This document shows positions 14,685-25,008 of a stretch of 64,000 bases of DNA, in pieces; within the stretch, counting starts at the first letter, position 1, and every line of letters begins with the position of its first letter. The position numbers and the translations under genes were made by a program. Under the pieces are notes generated by a model, which worked only from the letters and a program-made list of their open reading frames with translations, ran no database searches and was not told where the DNA came from. Origin of the DNA: Pisaster brevispinus (lineage: Eukaryota > Echinodermata > Asteroidea > Forcipulatida > Asteriidae); contig JAMKCF010000008.1 of NCBI GenBank assembly GCA_023634235.1, positions 20,206,500-20,270,499 of the forward strand. The letters run 5' to 3'.

Positions 14685-14958
14685 TACACTCTAAACACTC
14701 CCGGGTCGAATTTAACCCGGGTTCAGGATCTCAGGAAACCTGACCCATTTTGGGGCTGATCGGGCTGATCAGGCTGATCAGGCTGATCTGGAAACTGGTT
14801 CCACAATTTGGTTTTTAACTCGGATTCGGAGTCATTTTGACCCTTTTTTCTTCTTAGTCTTTTGGACACAGATTCCGGTTCACACTGACCCAGAAATGGA
14901 TCAGATCTCACGGAAGCCGGATCCCAGACAACTCTGACCAGGAAGTGTTAAGTGTGTA
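14685..14958 (+). mobile_element. MITE with TACAC terminal inverted repeats
   Basis: The left end TACACTCTAAACACTCCCGG and the right end, read in reverse complement (TACACACTTAACACTTCCTGG), form imperfect terminal repeats bounded by TA. The interior has a short tandem run of GGCTGATCA units (near 14756-14789) and no supported gene. A diverged relative lies inverted at 41345-41545, sharing the GAAACTGGTT...ATTTGG stretch and the GACCC-rich ends. Confidence 0.6.
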
Positions 14959-15183
14959 ATGTACCCTCATTAGCCCAACAGTGTACGTTGTTTAGGTTTT
15001 CCCTGCCAATTTCATCAACATACAAAAAATCATTTAATTTAACACCCGGCTCATTCAATTTCGCTGAAAAAAAATGAATTCCTTGTCTTATCAGCATTCA
15101 TCATTCAAAATGAGTTATTCAATGTCAATAGTTTAACATTCACTGGTCAAATAAGGTCGGTACGAGACTCTTTTGGGTGAAGC

Positions 15184-15250
15184 GTTGGATCTGAGAAGAA
15201 CCGGCATGGTCTCCACACCGACCACACCCCTAGCTCTTCTCAGATCCAAC
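15184..15250. repeat. Perfect 16-bp inverted repeat
   Basis: GTTGGATCTGAGAAGA (15184-15199) and its exact complement (15235-15250) flank a 35-nt spacer. It lies inside a long minus-strand ORF that I do not accept as a gene. Confidence 0.6.
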
Positions 15251-15759
15251 ACTCCTCCCCCCAAAAAAAGGTTTTTACTTGATTGTACCCGCACATTGAC
15301 TATAGTTCTAGTTTGTCTTATATGATCCACTCCATGCAAAGATTCAAACGTCCCTTTAAGATTTAAATTCATTAGGTCGCAAAGATCATTCTGTTTCGCA
15401 AAAGCCAAAAGCAAGGAGGCAGGGCAACCATTCAATTTCATCAATTGGATATACGTAATAGAAATTCCACCGAAGAATGGCGAAAATGTATAGTCTTGTA
15501 TGTCTATAAATAACTGAGGAGAACCTAAAATGTGAGGCACGAAACTGAAATTCAATGTTGAAAAGAAAACCCAGTTTGAATGTTTTAGGGGAACATGCAC
15601 GAATTTTGATGCGTGTTTTGAATGAAACTAAATTAATTTTTTGCTGAAATTAACCGGGAGAACAAATATTAAATTTCTATCCCTGTTGTCATGTTCCCTC
15701 CATTTAAATAATCAATTCATAAATGCTATGTGCAATATTTAAAAATTCATTTTTTTTTT

Positions 15760-15790
15760 AGGTGTTCATGCAACATGTGCACGAACACCT
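15760..15790 (+). repeat. AGGTGTTC hairpin repeat, copy 1
   Basis: AGGTGTTC and GAACACCT are inverted arms around a short loop, followed directly by CTTGTTTTGG. The same arrangement recurs at 32136 and 38253. Confidence 0.55.
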
Positions 15791-16073
15791 CTTGTTTTGG
15801 GTTTTTTTTTTTTTACTTTGGACCTAATATCTTCACGGAATGATTGCTTCAGTTTTCAAAATGGCGTCTCGGCTGCGTTTCTATACCATGCTTTTGATTG
15901 GAGAAAATTACTTTTTCAGCAGTGTGACTGGTCAGCATTATCATTGTTTTAGACGCATGCGTTTGAGTTAAGGAATGGGATTGGGTTTTTGGGTGTTTTT
16001 TTCCAGTGGTGTCGAATTTGGAATTGTATGAAATTATTGGGTCTTTTACCTGTAAATCATGTTGCTAAGTTGT

Positions 16074-16097
16074 AAAAAAAAAAAAAAAAAAAAAAAT
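16074..16097 (+). repeat. 24-nt A run
   Basis: An uninterrupted A homopolymer. No retroposon body is recognisable immediately upstream. Confidence 0.9.
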
Positions 16098-17828
16098 CAT
16101 GTTTGTTTTCTGTGTGTAAACGGTTCATGATCAGCAATGCTATTTTCATAATCCATACACAATTCTTTACGATTTACAATACTGGAAATAATGAAACCTT
16201 GAATAATATGTCCGGGGGAAAACATTGCAAAATTCCTTCGAAGTTGATATCAGAAATAAGTGAGTGGGACGACCTGGCGTGTATATGACCAGTTCAAAAA
16301 AAAAAACCGGAATGGTTTTCATAACATGACAGTGGATATTTAATCAACCTTACCCAAGCAATAATAATCTGGCGATCTTATCTGCCATTTTCAAAAACAC
16401 CATTGGAGACGTGTAGTCAATTAATCGATAGTGTTAGAGTCCGTCATAATGCCATCCAGATAGCAAAGCCTTTATGGAGAGTTCGTTCCCAGCTGAAATG
16501 TCAATCTTTCACGTCCGCGGCTACCCTAATCTTCACATTCAATCATATCGCAAATTTTGAAAACCCACATCAAGTGAAGTACCTTGGCCCCTATGGCTTT
16601 GGCCACCTTTAGTGCTTATCGCTCCCCAAAAGAAGAGGGGGGGGGGGAAATAAACCAAGCAAACATTTGTGTGGTGTTCTCGTGTACAGGAAATATATTA
16701 ATAACATATGGTGCTTGATGTCGAAATGCCTTGTGTGTGACAGCAAGCCCTCTGATTACAGCGGAACTATAAAAAAAAAAAGGATAAAACAAAAATCTTT
16801 TGTGACAACTCTGAACAATTTATCAATTTGTACGTGCTTGAGCGAGATGACGTTTTCTATAACAAAACATAGACTCGCCATTGATACAATCGCAGGGAAC
16901 GCTGATAGTGAAACAGTCCGGCCCCTTTTCCCTTTTTTTCATTATGACTTCTACCGGTGTTTGTTTTTTTATTCTTTTGTAAATGACAGGTTTTAGAAGT
17001 TCATGTTAATAACTAAACCCTGCGAGTGACTGTTGACGATGAGCCGTGTAAATTAGTTAGAATTTGTGTTTTGTAATTTAACATCAGGCTACATGTCAGC
17101 GTTTGAATGACACTGATTAAGCTGACAGCCCCAGCTCGACAGGCTGTTGCTGGCTTTTATTTTCACACAGTCGTTCTCCTTTTTTTTCTGACACAATGTG
17201 TAGTGAAATATTCCGGATAAAAGTTGAAAAGATGCGTATAGTCCTGTTATTGTGTTGATTTTAAAAGTTGGGTCATACTTTGTTAGTAAGTGTCCCTTGC
17301 AAGAAAAGTGTATCTTTTGATCCGAAAGCCTGTATATGTATTATTAAAGATGGCGATGAAAGTAAGCATCCTGCGAAATTATTTCGTCTGACGTGCCCCC
17401 ATTGATAAGAAACCAATAAATAAGATCACATAAAAGTTACTTTTGGTCATTCAAAATCAGTGGTGTCCGTTTGTGGATGCTGTGGCCAGAGATGCGGTTG
17501 GTACCCGCTGTTCCCATTGCTAAACGTTGATGGGTTGGCCTGTCTTGATGAAAATACAGTGACAGTTGTTTCCTGTTTTCTCAACGAGTAGACACTGAAA
17601 CTTCCAGAGGTGACTTTTATCGGTAACTTGGCAAAGGAAACAGCATTACGTTGACAAAAACCAAACGATGACCGTACATTTAAAGACAATTTACGATAAT
17701 GACAATTTAAAGGTTTTGTCATTGTCGGAAATATCACAATCTGAACGGCTCACTCATTATAAAGTTCATACAAGTACCAACAACCTTCCAGAGAAAATTT
17801 CCAGTTAGAATTTTAACCTCCACCCCAA

Positions 17829-17887
17829 AAAAATAAATACATTATTACATAAATAAATAAATAAATAAACAAATAGATAGATAAATA

Positions 17888-17918
<31 letters not shown>

Positions 17919-18030
17919 AATATAACAAATAAATAAATAATATAACTAAATAAATAAATATCCAAATAAATAAAAAATATTAATAAAATAAAGCACAACA
18001 GTATATATAATAAATACATCAATGAATACA
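17829..18030 (+). repeat. AAAT microsatellite and related AT-rich low complexity
   Basis: Runs of AAAT, with interspersed CAAT and AATAT variants, spread over 200 bp. Confidence 0.85.
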
Positions 18031-18135
18031 TAAATTGGTTATTATATTTTATTAATAATTTCGTCGTTGCTTATTCTGACAGCCGCAACATTATGTACTT
18101 AAACAATTCGCGCACGAAATACCCAGCTTATTAAA

Positions 18136-18162
18136 GTTGATGTTGTTGTTGTTGTTGTTGTT

Positions 18163-18221
<59 letters not shown>

Positions 18222-18245
18222 TGTTGTTGTTGTTGTTGTTGTTGT
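18136..18245 (+). repeat. Compound GTT/GTC microsatellite
   Basis: A GTT run of about 9 units, a GTC run of about 19 units and a GTT run of about 8 units follow one another without interruption. The minus-strand poly-Thr frame across it is an artefact of the repeat. Confidence 0.92.
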
Positions 18246-21214
18246 CTCCATTTTAACTGAACCTAATTTGATGAGGTTTGTTAAGGTTGAGTGTAATTTG
18301 AGTTTACAACGGGGTTTTCCGATCATTTTCGTCAAATTAGCAGCCGATTTAGACGTCAGGTTTTTCTTTTTCGCACGAAATTTAAAACTCCTCAAAACAG
18401 TCATTTAATATAATTTCTTGTGTAAGCAATTGTTCTTTGTGTCGTGGATTAAACAAGATTTAATTTAGCAATCCGCTCGAACAGCATCCAAACTCACAGC
18501 AGCTTTTCGCAGAATTCTCGTAGTTTCCCTTTACTCTGATAAATTGAATGCCGATTCGCATGGCTACAAAGAACGCTTTAAAAGTTTAATGGAAAACCAC
18601 GTTGCATAAACTTGATGTACAAGTGAAATTAAATGACGGTTTCGACTGAAGAGGCAAAACCACTTTAGTACGAATGCACTAGTGAAATAGGCGGGTTTGT
18701 TTTCACGAAAATGTCGGGGAAACGATTAAGTCGAATGAGCTGTGACTTTCAAACAACCAATGATGCATTTAATATGCAAGGTTTATTCCGAACGTCGCTG
18801 CCATAAAATAAGTAGCACGTTCATTTTGTAATTATTTTTCTTTTGACAGATTTATTTATGGGCCTTGCTTCACTACATCTCTACACTATTCACTCTATTT
18901 CCGCGGACTAATTATGTGTAAAGCAATTAACAAGAGTATTTTCATGCGAAGCAGTTGAAACACAATTATTGGGGGGGGGGGGTGTCATGTCATGGACGCT
19001 TAACATTTTAATGTGCTGGAATAGAAAGTATAGTATAGTTTTCCCCCGTACACAACTAGGTTTGTCTGTCCATAATTCAGTATTGTTGTTTAACAAACTA
19101 ACAGTAGTTTTTGGGAGGGGCTACAAAAGGGGAAAGCAGCGTGTCCATTCAAATTAAATGGTCGTTGTTGCCACTAAGGTCCCCTTGACCTCAGCAATGA
19201 TTACACATCACTGACACATGAAAGGAGCCCGACTATTTTCGCTTTTAGTCTTACCTTGGCAACATGAACACAAAGTGAGTTCACTGTGCTTGGGAAAAGT
19301 TCAGATGGTAAAACATGACTTGGCTTGCAGCCAAGTCAAAAAGAACGATTACAAAGTATTTAACCGTTTTGATAAAGAGCAACTGAACGTAAAGTTTTCT
19401 TTTTGTTACATCTGTGGGCTTTTCGTATGGGGACTCATTGGTTGAGGGGGACAGAGGGGTTTGAAAAAAAATGTTTAGATTCAATTTTTAACACTGCAAA
19501 AAAGTCGTTTGGCTTGCTCTGGCCTTTGTCTTTGCTTCTGGGTGCGCTCCGAATTTCCCCCACCTTTATGCCCGATTTTGGGAGGGCAGTCGCACCCTGT
19601 GCCTCTGGGTCGAACGGATGACTCTTTGTCAGAAAAAAAAATACCAGCAAGAATTTCAGCACAAATTAGGCCTACAGTTGTGTTGTTTGTCTGGTTAGAG
19701 GCGTGTGTTCATGTATATGTTTTCCCTCCTTTTTCTCTTTTCGAAAATGGTCGTTTGTATTTATGTTGATGTAGAACAAAGTTTAATTTTTCCCCATCTT
19801 ACCAAACAGGCACCAAAGACAGAATTTGAATTGGGGAAACTTCTCAGGTTGAATAGTACTGGACTACTATAAGCATCAAGTCTGGCTTAGGGGGGATACT
19901 TTACACGGAAGAACCTGTCACCCAATGACCCTCTTTGACGGTTATTTGACAAACAAAAGCAACTTGGAAGAAATAAACCTTGTTTACAGATTGTACGGAT
20001 TGGTATAACAATCTGAGCTGTATACTTATCGTGGTTCGTCTATGTTGTTTTTCACCTCTATTCAATACTAAAGTATCGTAAAATAGCCAGTTTGTAAAGC
20101 TTAATGGCGTTGAACAAGCTTGACTGGTAAAAAAAAAAAAGAGGAACAGAGAAAGTCGGTGTTCTAGCGTGGGCAAGAATATAATAAGCAGTTTCCATAA
20201 GAGTATGATGTAATAGTATTCCGACGACCCAGCGACCCCCTTCAGAGTGTCTGAAAGACCAGATTAAATTGGGATACATGACTGCAATACACAGCTGTCG
20301 AGCTCCTTTCATGGAGAGCAAGAAAGCTGGAACGCTGCACCCAAAATGCACTTTCCAACAACAAAACACGATGCAACATATCCGCTAAATAATAACCGTC
20401 CCATTTGTGGTGTACTCCTCTCTTCTAAAGCGGCAATATCCAGCGATTCGAACCATTAACTCTGAAAAGAAGTGATGGTGGTATTTTTACGACGTGAAGG
20501 GCTATTATTCTTGAAGTTTTCACACCGGCCGAGCTGGGGGAAAATGCCTCGTTTAACGCATGGCAGTTCAAGTAGATCGTAACATGAATTTCGGTTATTT
20601 CATTGAAATAAAACGCTGATGTGTTTTGATTGATGATGATTCCGTGATTGAACCCTATCGCGTGCTTCTCCGCGGGACCCGGGCCGCAATTGTTCTCCGT
20701 ATTCGCCCACCCCGTGAAGCCGTAAGGCACTTGCTGCCTGCCCCGGGGGCCTAAGAGGGGATTAAGGTGGGAACCACTCAAAATATCTTCCGGAAAATAA
20801 TAATGAACGCTGTTTATGATTTATGTAACTTTCTTTTTTCATAAATGGTGAGGAAAGGCAAGTCAGAATACCCTTGCAATGCCTTTTCAGAGTGATTGAA
20901 AAGATATGAAATGGAAAAAAGGTACAGACGAGAGTGGAGTTGGTTTTGTTCGGGACTGTGTGAGGATTTAACCTGAACGAATATTTGCAATTAGTGTACA
21001 CAATACGTTTATTGGCATGCAAGATATATGAAGCTCTGTGGCTATTCGATTGAAAGGATGCGACAACACAATTACATGGTAACTGTGTTTCAAAGGATGA
21101 CCTGTCCATGGTTATGAGTTTACATTTAGCCAACATCGTAAGCTACAATTATAATTTCCAATCTTACCAATGTTACGCCCACCCTATACATGGAGTATAA
21201 AACTGGACATTATT

Positions 21215-21600
21215 GGCGTGTCGTGACGAATGCGGTCAAAGCCCACTGGACTCAAGCTCTGGTGTTTCAGCACAGAATGGGTTCGAGTCCCGGTCTTGAC
21301 CACTTGTGTCCTTGAACGAAGCGGTTAACCACTATTGCTTCGTCCTTCGGATGAGACGTAAGGCTGTTGGTCCTTTGTGGTGTGTAATGCAAGTGTAAAA
21401 GAACCAAGTTACACTAAAAGAAGGGGTTTGCCCCCGTTTTTGACAGCACCTTGTTAAAACTTACAAGGTCTTACATAAATGGGTCTCGAAATTAATAAAC
21501 TTCAAAAACCTGTCTAGAAATAAATAATGATAAGCGCTTTGAGACGCACGCAGAAAAATAAATGCGCCATATAAAAACTATAGTCATTATTATTATAAGC
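21215..21600 (+). mobile_element. tRNA-derived SINE with V-SINE-like central domain
   Basis: The 5' part is tRNA-like, with a pol III B box GGTTCGAGTCC near 21281-21291 and a degenerate A box about 55 nt earlier. The body contains CCTTCGGATGAGACGTAAGG, which resembles the conserved central domain of V-SINEs. The 3' part (AAGCGCTTTGAGACGC ... GCGCCATATAAAAACTA) ends in an ATT-rich simple repeat, the usual layout of a LINE-derived SINE tail. Target-site duplications are not clear, so this is an old copy. It is non-coding and would depend on a LINE for movement. Confidence 0.75.
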
Positions 21601-21849
21601 ACTGAATTGTAACCAGACTTTGACAGATTCATATAAAGAAAAGTTTCCCTAATCAATTAAAAACTGGCATAACCCTAAATGACATAAATTACACTAACGG
21701 TACACATTTACGTTCGAAATATTGACCCCAACAAAACATAAGTTAATTTGGAGAGATTTTCACTTTTCTTACGTGGTATTAAGATGGTCTATAGGCCTAT
21801 TGGAATTCCCATTAAGTATGTTTCCTGAAATGAGAATTTAGCAAAACAA

Positions 21850-22025
21850 TGAATTTTGATCTTGCGAGTCCGAAATCCTATGTTTGGAAAACAGTGATGG
21901 GGTTTTTCACTATTTTCTCGTGACTCCAGGTGACCGATTAAGCTGATATTTTCACAGGTTTGTGAAATATACATGTTTATGTTGGGTCACACAAAGTTCG
22001 AGTAGGGCCTACGGGTCTTTGTCTG
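21850..22025 (+). repeat. Dispersed repeat R1, diverged 3' fragment (copy 3)
   Basis: CACTATTTTCTCGTGACTCC, then GTGACCGATTAAGCTGATAT, TTTCACAGGTTTGTGAA and TATGTTGGGTCACACAAAGT run in the same order as the 3' half of R1, followed by GGGTCTTTG. The divergence is considerable. It sits 250 bp after the SINE. Confidence 0.55.
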
Positions 22026-23487
22026 TTTGATGGCCTCGTGTTGTAAAAGTGTGATACATATTTGGCTTTAAAATATAATATTAAAAAATTTACTACTATG
22101 AACATACCATGTACTAAAGTTATATGAAACTGCAAAAACTGGGTCTTCACCTTTTGAAGTAAACAAAAGAAACACCAAAAGGTGAAAGAATTTATCTCTG
22201 CTTTTGGCAGGGATTTGTGCACCAAGTGCACTACAAACTTAAAGTACTATTTGTGTGTGTACAATATTGCTCAATACTGGTACTAATAAGTACCGAAATG
22301 CTGCTACAAATTTGTCTCCAAGCAACATCCTATTCCTTTATATTTTGATTGTCCAAGTAGAAATAACGCACATACGTGGACAAAATCCTGGACAAAGCAT
22401 GAACTTTCGACGCTTTCTTGAAGACGTAGTGCCTTGTAGACAGGTGAACTGTGCCTCTGATGAATAGATACAAGCACGGAAATTAGCACACAGTCTGAGT
22501 TCTTTTTCAACAAATTCCAAAATGGCTCCGGCATTGCTTGTTACTCTGTATATATATTTTTCGTAGGACATATTTGCGATGGCCCTTGTAGCCAACTATG
22601 TTTCTTATGATATAGAACTACTGTGTGCCAAGTTCTCTGCTTGTATCGTCACAGACAAAACCCTATCATAGCTGCCCTAGTATATGTCCAGCGATTTCTA
22701 CCACTCGGTTATAATTCAGTTATTTGCAAACTAGAGTGGAATGAATTTGCTTTTCCGAAAAACCAAAGATGCATTACAATGTTATGCAGCTCCAGACCTT
22801 AGTTATAAAATGTTTCTTAACTCGATCCTCGTACCCCCCTTCCTGCCAAACAATTCGATCATAAATTCAGAGTTTGTTTCCGAAGGTAAGTACGTCGAGG
22901 CCTATATATTATGAACAGACTTGTCTGTTCAACTTCATCAAAACTAATTATCCCCAATATTGACTCGTGTGGTAAAAATCGCCAAACTATTGCGGTATCT
23001 GTCTACCATCAATTCGGAATTTTTCACGGCGAGTCCTTGTGACAGCTCACGCTCTCTCAACTCGTTCCGGGGGAGAAAAAAAACCTACAACTTGATGGAT
23101 GGAATAAAAACCACCTTGGTTCTAGCGAGATATGTAAAATAAACACCACAATCAGCGTGTTATCGGATTGATTGACGGTGCGAGCCAGGCCACAAAAATA
23201 TGGCACGCATGCAACTACCATCTCGACTTGGCGAGGAAGGACTAAAACCTGCTAGTTTTCTAGCGAAGTTACTGTCATGCGATTGGAATACATGCGTACG
23301 CACAAATATTAACTAAGTGAAGACTCTGGGACATCATTGAATCAACGCGTAGATTGACAATCGTGATGTTGTCCGTGAGACAAATTTTACGCGCCAAAAG
23401 ATCGTGACAAACATAACATCCAACACAGTATCGTCGCATCAGCAAATGTTTCAGCGAAACAATAACCCCATGTAGGCAACGCAAGCT

Positions 23488-23506
23488 CTCTCTCTCTCTC
23501 TCTCTA
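23488..23506 (+). repeat. Short CT dinucleotide run
   Basis: About nine CT units. Low complexity only. Confidence 0.8.
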
Positions 23507-24650
23507 CGCAAAGTCATGTTTCCAAGTTACCGTATCGTGGGGTCACATTGAATAAGCGCCACATTCAACAGGCAAACTTGTGAATTGCTTGTTTTCTCTC
23601 CCGCGTTTCTATAAAATAAACGTCCATTATTTTTTTTTGTTCTGAAGGGTTTCCTCGGTGTTGATGATCAGTCTTGAGCGACGTGTAAGCGGTTTAGATC
23701 TCTGTATTTTATTTCATTTTTTTCTCTCTCACGGTGTGTGTATGTAGATGATAAAAAAAAGGTGCTTATCAGTTTAAGTGCAACACGACCCCGCCATTAC
23801 GGGGCCAGTTATTGCTGTCTCGCCCACCAAATGACCAGCTTACAAGGAGTCCGTGCACTGAGGCTCTCGGTAACAAATATTATTTACACAATTTCTTTTC
23901 AGGGTTACACAAAAGGACGGAGCTTGCATATCGCTCAATGTCAATACATCTGTGGTCACTTTTGACTTTGAAAAGGGCAAATTAAAGATGTATGTCTATA
24001 TTACAAATTCACAAACTTTTGTGTGTTTTTTGTATGAGTTTGTTGCAAAATACAGTCAAAAATTATGCTTGTTGCTGGTGACAGAATACAGTTAAAAACC
24101 CCTGTCTGACGGTTAATCACGGCCAGATTTCACCGGTAAAAATGTCCGTACACGACGGTTTGAATTATGCAAAGACACCCACTTTAAACTCGAGTGTCAT
24201 CAATACTGTATGTACGACACGATATACAACGGTAACGTGTAGCTTGTTCTGCCGTGTCGTTGCTGTGCAAACAGGCCACGGAAATAGCACAGAAGAGAGA
24301 AGTGTACGCCACTTTTTCTGTAGCTAAAAGGGAGTTTTCAGACGCGCCAAAAACTTGTTCAACAACAAAAGCCAGGCAGAATATTATTAGCAGGCTTGTT
24401 GTTTTGGGTTGACATACACTTCTTCGTGGCGCCTGCACCTACTCGATACAAACGGTGCACTATATTGTAGGGGTGAAGTGGAGGGAGATGCAGTGAGAAG
24501 TGGGCGTTGTGTGTACACCATGGGGGGCTGGTAAACCTATACTACACGATGCACTATAGTAAGCCAACCAAGTCTATGCGTTCAGTGGGAATAGCTATGG
24601 GATCACTGTGTATATAATTGTGATTTTAGTGGCCACTTTGCGCTCTGTAC

Positions 24651-25008
24651 AGGCAGGGTGTACTTTTGGTAGTTGTCAAAGACCAGTATCCTCACTTGGT
24701 GTATCCCAACATTATGCATAAATGATAATGAACCTGTGAAAACTTGGGCTCAATTGGTCATCAAAGTTGCAAGAAAATAATGACTGAAAAACAATCGTGT
24801 TGCATGTGCTTTCAGATGCCCGAGAAAGGCTTCATGCCTGAATCCTTTCTCAGATTCAAATTTTGGGGTGTAAAATTACCCCTTTCTCAACTTCTAAGGG
24901 GTCATTTCTAACAATGTGGTGTTATATCAACAGCTCTCCAGTGCACTTTACCAAAGTAAGTTTTTATGGCAATGAGATGGAGTAATTATCAAGGGCATAC
25001 CCTCCCTT
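24651..25008 (-). repeat. Dispersed repeat R1, copy 2 (inverted)
   Basis: This is the best preserved copy of R1. It includes an internal hairpin around GAAAGGCTTCATGCCTGAATCC that copy 1 lacks. In reverse complement it runs GGGTATGCCCTTGATAATTA ... ATGTTGGGATACACCAAGTG ... CAAAAGTACACCCTGCC. Confidence 0.75.

Larger units (their letters stand above)
12564..21214. other. Gene-free interval
   Basis: It contains the MITE at 14.7 kb, the hairpins and microsatellites listed separately, and otherwise unremarkable AT-rich sequence. The longest frame (15133-15600, minus, 155 codons) shows no recognisable domain. The stretch 20420-20780 is more GC-balanced. Confidence 0.6.

Noticed and set aside
15133..15600. 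Minus-strand frame of 155 codons
   Set aside because: There is no recognisable domain, it contains a 16-bp inverted repeat, and nothing marks splice sites or a promoter. It is probably chance.
18099..18404. Minus-strand frame with a long Thr run
   Set aside because: It is a product of the GTT/GTC microsatellite.
20425..21136. Two adjacent minus-strand frames of 118 and 124 codons
   Set aside because: They are in different frames with no domain. The region is more plausibly GC-balanced non-coding DNA.
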